In this document: in pieces, positions 17,074 to 25,243 of the stretch
Layout: each line of letters opens with the position of its first letter
How positions within the stretch are numbered: the stretch's first letter is position 1
Program-made: the position numbers and the translations under genes
Assembly: GCF_018524365.1 (NCBI RefSeq)
Contig: NZ_JAEKFT010000023.1
Location: 17,635-81,634, forward strand
Direction: 5' to 3'
DNA: 64,000 nt
DNA from: Denitromonas iodatirespirans
Lineage (GTDB): Bacteria > Pseudomonadota > Gammaproteobacteria > Burkholderiales > Rhodocyclaceae
The notes under the pieces: generated by a model
Told to the model about the DNA's origin: nothing
The model's input: only the letters and a program-made list of their open reading frames with translations
The model's database searches: none

Positions 17074-17888
17074 AGTTGATTGCCTCCATGACGCTCTCCG
17101 TGCTCTTGTTGGCCAGCGCACCGGCCAGCGCCGAAGTCATCCCCCCAAAAGGCGATGCAGACTCGCGTGTCCGCGTGGTCGCATACGACGAAAGCGACGT
17201 CGTCAAACTGACGGGATACGTTGGCTACCAGACTCATGTCGAACTGGCGCCCGGGGAAAAATTCGTCGATCTGTTCGCCGGGGATGTGGCGGGTCTGGAT
17301 TTTGGTCAGGTACGCAACAACCTGTTTCTCAAGCCGAAAGCCGACCTCGTGAGAACGAACGTAACGATCGTGACGGACCGCCGGGTCTATCACTTCGACT
17401 ATCACGTTTCCAAGGCCACTGCGAATCTCGCGAATCGTCGCGACATGATCTATTCGCTCCGCTTCATATACCCGAAAGACGAAGCCCTCGCCGCCGCGGC
17501 GCAACTGCAGCGACAGGAAGCGGATGAGCGCTTCCAGGAGTCCAAAGACAGCCGGCCGCAACAACGAGACTACTGGTATTGCGGTGATGAAGCACTGCGT
17601 CCCGTGGAGGCTTACGACGACGGCGTGCACACGTACTTGCAGTTCAGCTCGCGCGGGGAGTTCCCGGCGATCTACATAAGGAACGACGACAGCAGTGAAT
17701 CGCTCGTGAATTTCAACGTCACGAATGACCGCCTGGTCGTTCACAGAGTCGCGAAGCGCTTCGTGCTGCGCCGCGGCCAGTTGGTTGGATGCGTCGTCAA
17801 CAAGGGCTACACAGGTGGCGGCCAAAGGCTCAACAACAACGTGATTGCCCCGGCCGTTGAGCGAGTCACCAAAGGAGACATCCAATGA
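17070..17888 (+). CDS. virB9: VirB9/TrbG outer-membrane core protein
   Basis: The 272-residue protein has a signal peptide ending ASAPASAE. The N-terminal domain includes GYQTHVELAPGEKFVDLFAG and LFLKPKADLVRTNVTIVTDR. The C-terminal VirB7-binding domain includes YWYCGDEALRPVEAYDDGVH and FVLRRGQLVGCVVNKGY. VirB9 forms the outer-membrane ring with VirB7 and VirB10. Cys residues in the C-terminal domain could pair with VirB7 Cys27. Overlaps of 4 bases occur on both sides. Confidence 0.9.
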   Translation: MKLIASMTLSVLLLASAPASAEVIPPKGDADSRVRVVAYDESDVVKLTGYVGYQTHVELAPGEKFVDLFAGDVAGLDFGQVRNNLFLKPKADLVRTNVTIVTDRRVYHFDYHVSKATANLANRRDMIYSLRFIYPKDEALAAAAQLQRQEADERFQESKDSRPQQRDYWYCGDEALRPVEAYDDGVHTYLQFSSRGEFPAIYIRNDDSSESLVNFNVTNDRLVVHRVAKRFVLRRGQLVGCVVNKGYTGGGQRLNNNVIAPAVERVTKGDIQ

Positions 17889-19120
17889 GCGTAGGGCGCG
17901 GAAATGACGTGTCGGGGCTGCGCCCTGGCGAAATTCTGGATGACGAATCGGGCGAAATTCTCACGGGCAGGTCCGAAACGACCAACGAAACGTCGCACGC
18001 CATAGGCGAAGAGCGCGATATACCGTCGGTCAATCGCTCGCGTTCGATGCGAGCGCGCATGACAAATTGGATGGCGGTCGCGTTGATGTGCCTGCTCGGC
18101 GCCGGCTTTTTGGTTTGGTACTACTCGACGCAGTTCTCCCGGATCGCCGACGAAGAAGCGAAGGCCAAAGAAACGGCAGCAGCACGCGCCGGCGGAGAGA
18201 TGATCCTTCCGCCGCTTGGTCGGATTAATCCACCAGTGGCACCCGCACCAGCCGCCGCATCGCTCGTAGAGGCGGAATCGCCTCTGTTCGAACCGCCAGC
18301 ACCGCCCCAAGCAACAATGAACGCGGCGCCAGACGCGCAACAGGGTCCCAAAGTCCCAACGCCGGCAGAACTTGCCCACCAGCGGCGACTTTCTGCACCG
18401 GTACAGGCGGGTAGTGGAGCCGCCGGGACGGCTGCGGCAGTTGTGCCCGCATCTTTTGATGGAGCCACCGGACAGCCTGGCTCAAACAGTCGTCTCGCAG
18501 CGATGCTGATGCCGACACCCACGCCGGCAGTCATGGCGAAAGTGCTACCTACGCTACGGTATCTCCTGCCCAAAGGCGATTCGATCGACTGCACCAACAT
18601 CACAGCGATTGACTCAACCTACGATGGCATTGTGACCTGCGTAGGTGCAACCGATGTCTATAGCGCGGATGGCAGCCTTGTCCTTCTCGAGCGCGGAACA
18701 AAATACGTCGGCGAGAAGAAAGGCGACATCAAGCGAGGGCAGGGCAGGGTCTTCGTCCTGTGGAATGAAGCACGCACGCCCACCGGCGTTGTCGTTGATC
18801 TCGCCTCGCCTGGATCTGATGAACTAGGACGCACTGGCCTGCCGGGCTTCGTTGACACGCACTTCTGGGACCGCTTTGGTGCCGCCCTTCTAATATCCGT
18901 GATCGACGGTACGATCCAGGCCCTGGCCAACTCACAATCCGACAGCAGTGGAACGAATATCAGCTTCGATTCCAACGGCTCACGAGACGTCATGACGGAG
19001 ATCCTGAAAGACACCGTCAGCATTCCACCGACCGTCATCAAGAATCAAGGCGAACGCATTCAGATCATGGTTGCGCGAGATGTCGACTTCAGGAGCGTCT
19101 ATGAACTCCGTCGTCGATAA
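17885..19120 (+). CDS. virB10: VirB10/TrbI channel protein
   Basis: The 411-residue protein has a cytoplasmic N-terminus and one membrane helix (WMAVALMCLLGAGFLVWYY). A Pro/Ala-rich periplasmic stretch follows (residues about 100-190). The conserved TrbI barrel follows, with LPKGDSIDCTNITAIDST, LLERGTKYVGEK and VFVLWNEARTPTGVVVDLAS. The C-terminal IMVARDVDFRSVYEL is typical of the family. It spans both membranes and senses ATP use by VirB11/VirD4. It overlaps virB11 by 20 bases. Confidence 0.92.
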   Translation: MSVGRGNDVSGLRPGEILDDESGEILTGRSETTNETSHAIGEERDIPSVNRSRSMRARMTNWMAVALMCLLGAGFLVWYYSTQFSRIADEEAKAKETAAARAGGEMILPPLGRINPPVAPAPAAASLVEAESPLFEPPAPPQATMNAAPDAQQGPKVPTPAELAHQRRLSAPVQAGSGAAGTAAAVVPASFDGATGQPGSNSRLAAMLMPTPTPAVMAKVLPTLRYLLPKGDSIDCTNITAIDSTYDGIVTCVGATDVYSADGSLVLLERGTKYVGEKKGDIKRGQGRVFVLWNEARTPTGVVVDLASPGSDELGRTGLPGFVDTHFWDRFGAALLISVIDGTIQALANSQSDSSGTNISFDSNGSRDVMTEILKDTVSIPPTVIKNQGERIQIMVARDVDFRSVYELRRR

Positions 19121-20183
19121 GAGCATCTTGCAAGAGTACGAGACGCCGCGCGAGCTCACCTCGCTTGAGCACTACATGAAGCCGCTTCGCCAGTGGCTCG
19201 ATGACCGAGACCTCACCGACCTGGCCATCAATCGCGAATTCGAAGTTTGGACGGAGTACCGGTCAAGGGGCTGGGTGCGCCATCCGGCAGCGTTTGTGAC
19301 TTCCGAGTGGTGCATGCACTTCGCATCGCTCGTTGCAAACTACACCGTCCAGCGAATTTCAGCAGATGCACCCATCCTGTCCGGCACGCTGCCAACAGGC
19401 GAGCGCATCCAGATCGTCATTCCACCCGCTGTCATGACCGGTGAGATATCGATCGTCATTCGACGTCCATCGTCTGAGCTTTGGACACTCGACGATCTGG
19501 AAAACATGGGCGTATTCGGCCAGGTCAAAACGTTGCCGAGACGGCCAGCCGACCCCAGTGTTGATGACTACGACAACGAAGAGCTCGAATTGCTGGGCTT
19601 GCTGCGAGCCAACCAGGCCAAAGAGTTTTTGAGCCGCGCAGTTGAAACCCGGCAGAACATTCTCATGTCGGGCGCTACCGGTTCTGGCAAGACCACCGTT
19701 GGAAGAGCGCTGACCTTACGAGTGCCGAGTGTTGAGCGGTGCATCAGCATCGAAGATGCCTCGGAAATGAGCTTTCCGAATCAACCAAACCACACTCGGC
19801 TCTTCTATTCACAGGGCGGCCAGGGCGTTGCAAGCCTGACCGTCGAAGATCTGCTGACCTCCACCAAGCGAATGTACCCGAGCCGTGTGTTTGTCTCGGA
19901 AATCCGCACTGGCAACGAAGTCTATTACTACCTGACTTCGGTGGCCTCCGGCCACAAAGGCTCGATCACCAGCGCACACAGCGGATCCGCCGAAAACGCT
20001 TTCTGGACGCTCGCCCAGCTCATGCAGAACTCAGGCCCTGGCACCAGCATGTCGCTCGAAGGCGGCGTCCGCCTTGTTCAAGCCAACATCGATGTCGTCA
20101 TTCACTGCCGCGCAATCGAGCGCCAGCGTGTCATAAGTGAGATCTGGTATGACCCGAGTACCAAGCGCCGAAGCATCGCTTAA
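19101..20183 (+). CDS. virB11: VirB11 hexameric ATPase
   Basis: ATG 19101 follows AGGAGCGTCT and gives 360 residues. Walker A GATGSGKTT starts at residue 191. The Asp box ISIEDASEM and the His box GSITSAHSGSAENAFW follow at the family distances. VirB11 switches the machine between pilus assembly and DNA transfer by docking VirB4 or VirD4. The gene overlaps virD4 by about 35 bases. Confidence 0.92.
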   Translation: MNSVVDKSILQEYETPRELTSLEHYMKPLRQWLDDRDLTDLAINREFEVWTEYRSRGWVRHPAAFVTSEWCMHFASLVANYTVQRISADAPILSGTLPTGERIQIVIPPAVMTGEISIVIRRPSSELWTLDDLENMGVFGQVKTLPRRPADPSVDDYDNEELELLGLLRANQAKEFLSRAVETRQNILMSGATGSGKTTVGRALTLRVPSVERCISIEDASEMSFPNQPNHTRLFYSQGGQGVASLTVEDLLTSTKRMYPSRVFVSEIRTGNEVYYYLTSVASGHKGSITSAHSGSAENAFWTLAQLMQNSGPGTSMSLEGGVRLVQANIDVVIHCRAIERQRVISEIWYDPSTKRRSIA

Positions 20184-22107
20184 CGCCCCCAAGATCCTCG
20201 GCTTGCTCGCAATGATCGTCGCGTGTTCGGCGTACCTGGGCGGCTACCTGTTCTTGGTATTCATCAAGTCACCCGAACCATGGCGCGCCACACCGATCAC
20301 GCTCTTGCAGTATTGGGAGCACTACGGCGACCGCGTGGACATCCGCCAGAAGATTCTCTACGCCGGCGGCGGTTCGCTGGCCACCCTTCTTGTGACGGGC
20401 GTCTTGCTGGCCATTCCTCGGCGCAGGCCGCTTCACGGCGATGCACGATTCGCCACGAAAGGCGAAATCCGCAAAGCCGGGCTTCTGGCCGACAAGGGAA
20501 TCATTCTAGGCCGCTTCAAAAATCAGATCCTCATGCTGTCTGGTCAGCAGGGCGTCCTTCTTGAAGCGCCGCCCCGATCGGGCAAAGGCGTCGGCGTCAT
20601 CATTCCCAATTTGTTGAATTGGCCAGACTCGGTAATCGTCAATGACATCAAGGGCGAGAACTGGACCCGCACAGCCGGGTATCGAGCCGCGCACGGCCAC
20701 GCCACATACCGCTTCGATCCTCTGGCTGTAGATGAGTGTACTGCCTGCTGGAATCCGTTTGACTACGTGTCGGACGTGAACTACCGACGCATCGGCGATG
20801 TCATGGGCATTGCAAGCATGCTGTTCGAAGAGTCAGACAAGGACAAGTTTTGGTCAAACTCGGCCGCAACGCTATTCCTGGGTATCTCCCTCTACCTTTT
20901 CGAAAAACCGGGAACCACATGCACCGTTGGTGAAGTGCTGCGTCAGGGCATGGCAGCTGACGGCGAGGGCTTTAAGCAGCACTGGACGGGCCTGATTCAG
21001 ATGTGCCAATCGGCAGGCTACACGCTGTCGCGCGAAGCCCAGCAAGCATTGTATGACTCGATCGATCTCGCACCAGTCACCGCCTCCAGCGTCCGGAAAA
21101 CATTCACGTCAACACTCAGTCTCTGGGCAAACCCCATGATTGACGCCGCCACGGCGCGCAGTGACTTTGATTTGCGAGCGCTTCGCAAGAAGCCGATATC
21201 GATCTATTGCTGCACCAACCCGAAGAACATTGAACGGCTCCGCCCCTTGCTCAACCTGTTTTGGCAACAAGCCATCGGGCTACAAACCACCGAGCTACCA
21301 GAGGACAACCCGGCGCTCACGCGGCAACTGCTTCTTTGCATGGACGAATTTGCCGCGCTCGGAAACATCCCGATCATTGCGCACTCGACCGCGTTCCTGC
21401 CGGGCTACAACGTCCGCGCCCTGGTTGTTGTGCAGTCCTTCGACCAGTTGGTGCAGATCTACAGCATGGACGGCGCCAAGGCGCTCAGAAAGATGCTCGC
21501 CGCGAGAATCGTATTCCCTCCAAAGGAGTATGACGACGCAGAAGCCATCTCGCGGGAGCTGGGAACATACACGGTCAAGCAAAAATCCAGAACATCAAAG
21601 CCCCTGGAGGCTCATAGCGCTTCGGTCAACGTCAGCGAGCAACCGCGACGCCTGCTCATGGCCCAGGAGGTCAAGGAGCTGGGGAATGAGCGAGCCATCA
21701 TCATGTATGAAGGCCTTCGCCCCTTCGTCGCGACCAAAATCCGCTACTTCAAAGACAAGCTGTTTACCTCGAGATTGCTGAGAGCGCCCGTCGTGATTCC
21801 TCTGGATGTGGAAGGTCACTACAGCCGGCAACAACACACACCAGGCCAAGAAAAAAATACATCTCTGGCGAAGCAGGCGAGCTCGACAGTAGATGGGGGT
21901 GAAGGCCTATCCAACGCGATTGAACTCGACGCTGAAATCTCAGAGGCCTCGGATATCACGCCCGCGCATGTGGATGCCTTGGCCACGGGCTCTCTCAGCG
22001 ATGTGCTTTCCGCGCTTGATGACATCGAGCTGCCCAAAGAACGACCGTTGAGCGACGACGAGATTCAGTCAGCCGTCGATTCCTTTTTTGACACCCTCGC
22101 AGAGTAG
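20149..22107 (+). CDS. virD4: VirD4/TraG type IV coupling protein
   Basis: From ATG 20149 the protein has 652 residues; GTG 20137 would add four. Two N-terminal membrane helices (GLLAMIVACSAYLGGYLFLV and LATLLVTGVLLAIP) precede Walker A APPRSGKG (residues 140-147). Walker B LLLCMDEFAALG follows, with the TraG signature ALVVVQSFDQL. It recruits the relaxosome to the channel. The acidic C-terminal tail after about residue 560 (DIELPKERPLSDDEI) is a plausible substrate-binding extension. The relaxase it would serve is not in this window. Confidence 0.92.
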   Translation: MTRVPSAEASLNAPKILGLLAMIVACSAYLGGYLFLVFIKSPEPWRATPITLLQYWEHYGDRVDIRQKILYAGGGSLATLLVTGVLLAIPRRRPLHGDARFATKGEIRKAGLLADKGIILGRFKNQILMLSGQQGVLLEAPPRSGKGVGVIIPNLLNWPDSVIVNDIKGENWTRTAGYRAAHGHATYRFDPLAVDECTACWNPFDYVSDVNYRRIGDVMGIASMLFEESDKDKFWSNSAATLFLGISLYLFEKPGTTCTVGEVLRQGMAADGEGFKQHWTGLIQMCQSAGYTLSREAQQALYDSIDLAPVTASSVRKTFTSTLSLWANPMIDAATARSDFDLRALRKKPISIYCCTNPKNIERLRPLLNLFWQQAIGLQTTELPEDNPALTRQLLLCMDEFAALGNIPIIAHSTAFLPGYNVRALVVVQSFDQLVQIYSMDGAKALRKMLAARIVFPPKEYDDAEAISRELGTYTVKQKSRTSKPLEAHSASVNVSEQPRRLLMAQEVKELGNERAIIMYEGLRPFVATKIRYFKDKLFTSRLLRAPVVIPLDVEGHYSRQQHTPGQEKNTSLAKQASSTVDGGEGLSNAIELDAEISEASDITPAHVDALATGSLSDVLSALDDIELPKERPLSDDEIQSAVDSFFDTLAE

Positions 22108-22118
22108 GAGACAACAAG

Positions 22119-23552
22119 ATGGCAGATTACAGCGATACCGGCGTTTTCAACGTCGACGGCCAATGGGCAACCAGCATCAACTATGAAATCAAAGTCGTCC
22201 CTGATGGCGTCACAAGCGTGGATCTGCAATTCAAGAACGGCCGCGCAAACGTAGCAAAAACCCAACTGACACTTGAGCAAGCCCGCGAAGTGCTTGGCCA
22301 AGACAACTTCAGCACGATCGAAAAAGAGCTGAAGGAGCGCGGTGAAAACACCGGAGTTGGCCAACTGCGAGGCCGTCATCTTCGGTTCCGTCAGGTGACG
22401 CTCCCCGACTTTGAGCACAAAACCGCTGAAAACACGATCGCCCTCGATAGCCGGACAGCGAGAAAAGAAGAAATCGCCGAGAGCAAGGACAAACCGCCGT
22501 CGAGAGCAATCGAATCGAATGACCCTGAAGTGACCAGTAAACGAAAGATGCAAAGCGTCATGGTCCCCGCGGCCGTCGAACAAAAATTCATCCACGTCGG
22601 CGATAACTACTACTTCCGGGATCAAACGCTGGCCTTCGTCGACAAAGGCACCAAGCTGAAAGCCGAAAGCCAGAACGTCGAAGTTGTCCGCTCGCTGGTT
22701 GCCATCGCCGAGGCGCGCGAATGGCAAAGCATCACAGTCACCGGTACCGAGCAGTTCAGACGCGATGTGTGGCGAGATGCCGCCGCACGGGGTATCTCGG
22801 TTCGCGGCTATACGCCGACGGAAATCGAACGTCAGCAGCTAGAAAACAAGAAAAGCGCCACCAACGAGCGCGCATCAAACAACACGGCCGACCGTCAGCC
22901 CATCCCCGCCGGCGCGACCATCGGCAAACTCGTCGCTGCCGGCGCCGCGCCATATCAATTCAAAGAGGGAAACACGCCTTCGTTCCAGGCAACGATCGAG
23001 ACCGAGCAAGGCAACACCACACTTTGGGGCGCTGATCTGAAGCGAGCCCTCAACCAATCGAAATCACAGGCCAAGATCGGCGATATGGTGGTGATTCAAT
23101 CCACTGGAAGTCAGCCAGTAACTGTGAAAGTGCCGGACCAACAAGGCGTCTTTCAGCCAGAAGTTCGAGCAAAGAAGAGCTGGTCGATCGAGAAGGCGGA
23201 TTATCTGAAAGAGCAAGCGGGCAAAGCGGAGGCCATCCGAACCAGCTCGCCCGAAACCGCTGCGGCAGTGGCAAATGAACATCCATCTCTATCAAGCGCG
23301 CTGGCAGCCGTCTATCTGCAAGCACAATTTGCCCGGAACAAGGGCATGAGTCAGGCCGATAGCGAGCGGATGGCCACGATGGTCAAAGAACGCTTTGCGG
23401 CGAGCATCGAGCGTGGCGAAGACATCAACCTGAAGAGGTTGGAGCGCGAGCTGGCACTCGCCAATCCGCGCGCGGCCGCGGCCGCGAAACACCCGGAACT
23501 CGCCATCGAGGCACCGGAAAAGAACAGCCGAGAATCAGCGCATGCCCGCTAG
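22119..23552 (+). CDS. Orphan LPD7/KfrB-type domain protein (relaxase C-terminus-like)
   Basis: The 477-residue soluble protein starts at ATG 22119 behind TAGGAG. Residues of about 150-230 (FIHVGDNYYFRDQTLAFVDK, then TVTGTEQFRRDVWRDAAARG) resemble the LPD7 domain that often follows MobP relaxases. Residues of about 265-330 (LVAAGAAPYQFKEGNTPSF and TTLWGADLKRALNQSKSQAK) resemble the KfrB-type domain found in the same proteins. The nicking domain with its HUH and Tyr residues is absent. The protein may be a relaxosome accessory or a relaxase tail encoded separately. Confidence 0.65.
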   Translation: MADYSDTGVFNVDGQWATSINYEIKVVPDGVTSVDLQFKNGRANVAKTQLTLEQAREVLGQDNFSTIEKELKERGENTGVGQLRGRHLRFRQVTLPDFEHKTAENTIALDSRTARKEEIAESKDKPPSRAIESNDPEVTSKRKMQSVMVPAAVEQKFIHVGDNYYFRDQTLAFVDKGTKLKAESQNVEVVRSLVAIAEAREWQSITVTGTEQFRRDVWRDAAARGISVRGYTPTEIERQQLENKKSATNERASNNTADRQPIPAGATIGKLVAAGAAPYQFKEGNTPSFQATIETEQGNTTLWGADLKRALNQSKSQAKIGDMVVIQSTGSQPVTVKVPDQQGVFQPEVRAKKSWSIEKADYLKEQAGKAEAIRTSSPETAAAVANEHPSLSSALAAVYLQAQFARNKGMSQADSERMATMVKERFAASIERGEDINLKRLERELALANPRAAAAAKHPELAIEAPEKNSRESAHAR

Positions 23553-24015
23553 GACAGCGCTGCTAGTCGCTCTGCTTTGCAGCCAGTCGATCACGGCGCA
23601 CGCAGAACTGACGATCCAGGAGCATGCGAGGCGCTTCCTGGCGATCTACAGCGACTTGACCGAACGCAGAGACGTGGACGCGGCCGACCTCTATCGACCA
23701 ACCGCCAAAGTCCGCGTGAGCTATTTCAACGGAGAAACCCTGATTCAGTCGACGCTTCTCACTGGTGAGGCCTGGAAGGACAGTCTCCGCAGAGGCTGGT
23801 TCGACAACACCAATCGGCTCGATGCCGCACAGTTCGAAAACGTTCGAGTGGTTCCGGCCGGCCCCTCCCAGATTGCCATCTTCGCCACTCGGATTTCTCA
23901 GGAAAAGTGCTATCTCGATACGGGCTATGCGGTTCGCATCAGCCCACAGGCTGCGAACGTGTATCGAATTAACCAGGAACGAATCAGCATTCAGATGGCT
24001 GCAGCGTGCCAATAG
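23542..24015 (+). CDS. Secreted small protein, unknown
   Basis: The gene begins inside the end of the LPD7 gene (11-base overlap). The 157-residue product has a signal peptide (LLVALLCSQSITAHA). The mature domain has alternating strands and helices (HARRFLAIYSDLTERRDVDA, then RVSYFNGETLIQSTLLTGE). This resembles an NTF2/SnoaL-like cone fold by eye, but that is speculative. Two Cys near the C-terminus may form a disulfide. It lies between the coupling-protein block and trbM, so it is probably a periplasmic transfer accessory. Confidence 0.55.
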   Translation: MPARTALLVALLCSQSITAHAELTIQEHARRFLAIYSDLTERRDVDAADLYRPTAKVRVSYFNGETLIQSTLLTGEAWKDSLRRGWFDNTNRLDAAQFENVRVVPAGPSQIAIFATRISQEKCYLDTGYAVRISPQAANVYRINQERISIQMAAACQ

Positions 24016-24074
24016 CCGCCGCGAAAGAAAAACCCAACATCCACTCGAATCCATTGAACAATGAGAGGTGCCAC

Positions 24075-24581
24075 ATGAAATTGTCATCCATCACGCAAAT
24101 CGCCGTTGCCATCATTGGGATCAGCGGTGCTCCAGCGATACAGGCCCAGCAAGTGCTCACAGGCGACACCCGACTGGCTTGCGAAGCAATCCTTTGTCTG
24201 TCATCTGGATCTCGCCCAAGCGAATGCTCACCGTCGATCCGGCGCTATTTCAACATCCACAAGCGCAAGTGGAAGGACACGCTGAAAGCACGAACCAACT
24301 TCCTCAAACTCTGCCCCGCGTCGAACACTGACAGCAACATGAACTCGCTGGTCGGTGCAATCGCATCGGGAGCAGGGCGGTGTGACGCGGCCTATCTCAA
24401 TGCAACAAATACCGTTTGGAACGGCGGCGACAACGGCACCAGCTATATCGACAATACGCTGCCATCGTACTGCGCGGCCTACGCCAACCATTCCTATACC
24501 GACGTGCAATCCACGGTCGCTGTGTATGTCGGATCACCGCAAAAAGGCGGGTTCTGGGCCAACCCGCCGCCGAGCAACTAA
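24075..24581 (+). CDS. trbM: TrbM/KikA-type periplasmic protein
   Basis: From ATG 24075 the 168-residue protein has a signal peptide (VAIIGISGAPAIQAQ). The TrbM pattern follows: LACEAILCLSSGSRPSEC, then SIRRYFNIHKRKWKDTLKAR and NFLKLCPA. Several paired Cys residues suggest disulfides. TrbM of IncP plasmids is a transfer accessory in the periplasm. It closes the transfer operon, followed by about 190 non-coding bases. Confidence 0.82.
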   Translation: MKLSSITQIAVAIIGISGAPAIQAQQVLTGDTRLACEAILCLSSGSRPSECSPSIRRYFNIHKRKWKDTLKARTNFLKLCPASNTDSNMNSLVGAIASGAGRCDAAYLNATNTVWNGGDNGTSYIDNTLPSYCAAYANHSYTDVQSTVAVYVGSPQKGGFWANPPPSN

Positions 24582-24708
24582 GCCATTCCGATCGATGCCG
24601 CACCTATAGATAGCAAAGACTGGGGGTGCATTTTCCATCCCCTGTCCAAGCGCCAACGTCGACGACCGGGCATCGTCAGCACGGCATGCAACGCCGCCCG
24701 CAAAAAGC

Positions 24709-24719
24709 ACACTTTTGTA
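24709..24719 (+). promoter_or_regulatory. Regulatory motif ACACTTTTGTA upstream of the second toxin-antitoxin pair
   Basis: This 11-mer is identical to the one overlapping the -10 of the transfer promoter at 9992-10002. Its core ACA-CTTT-TGT is an inverted repeat. A TATACT at 24741-24746 may be the -10 box. Shared control by the TrfB-like repressor is a reasonable guess. Confidence 0.35.
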
Positions 24720-24775
24720 AGTTTGCCGGTTCGCGAAGGTATACTTCAATAACCACAACTTCCAGTCGATATCGC

Positions 24776-25243
24776 ATGAAATCGGACGACGATTCGGTGC
24801 TGATCCGGTTCAGAATCGACAAATCACTGCTAGAGAAGGCCGAAAGCACCTGTCAGCGTCACGGCCACGAACTCTTTGAGGTCGTTCGGGCCATGATCGC
24901 CCAGGTCGTGCGAGACGACGCGATCCCGGTGGATATTCCGCCTACCGGCAAACCGGCAAGCCATAGCCGCTTTGACGACCATCTGGCTTGGGACGGTCAA
25001 AAAACACAAATTTCCGCATCAGTGCTACTCGAACTCATCGAGCGCGTGATTGCTCGATGCTCGACAAGGCTGGCCATGCACACCGGGCCGGCAAATCATC
25101 ACTCAGACATGTTCTCAAAGATACGTGAGCGAGCCGTGCATGACCGGGACACGCTGGATCTGACCGACCAGAAATCGATTGATAGAGCCCTGGCCGCCTA
25201 CAAAAAACTGGTCAACGACATTGGTGGTCCCAATGGCGTATGA
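24776..25243 (+). CDS. RelB/DinJ-like ribbon-helix-helix antitoxin (second copy)
   Basis: ATG 24776 gives 155 residues; the frame is open further upstream but that part is Arg-rich noise. The N-terminal VLIRFRIDKSLLEKAESTC, followed by LFEVVRAMIAQVV and AIPVDIP, mirrors the antitoxin at 344 (IRLRLD, VRVFVRRVI, LPFEM). The remaining 100 residues differ and probably fit the second toxin. It overlaps the downstream zeta-like gene by 11 bases. Confidence 0.65.
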   Translation: MKSDDDSVLIRFRIDKSLLEKAESTCQRHGHELFEVVRAMIAQVVRDDAIPVDIPPTGKPASHSRFDDHLAWDGQKTQISASVLLELIERVIARCSTRLAMHTGPANHHSDMFSKIRERAVHDRDTLDLTDQKSIDRALAAYKKLVNDIGGPNGV

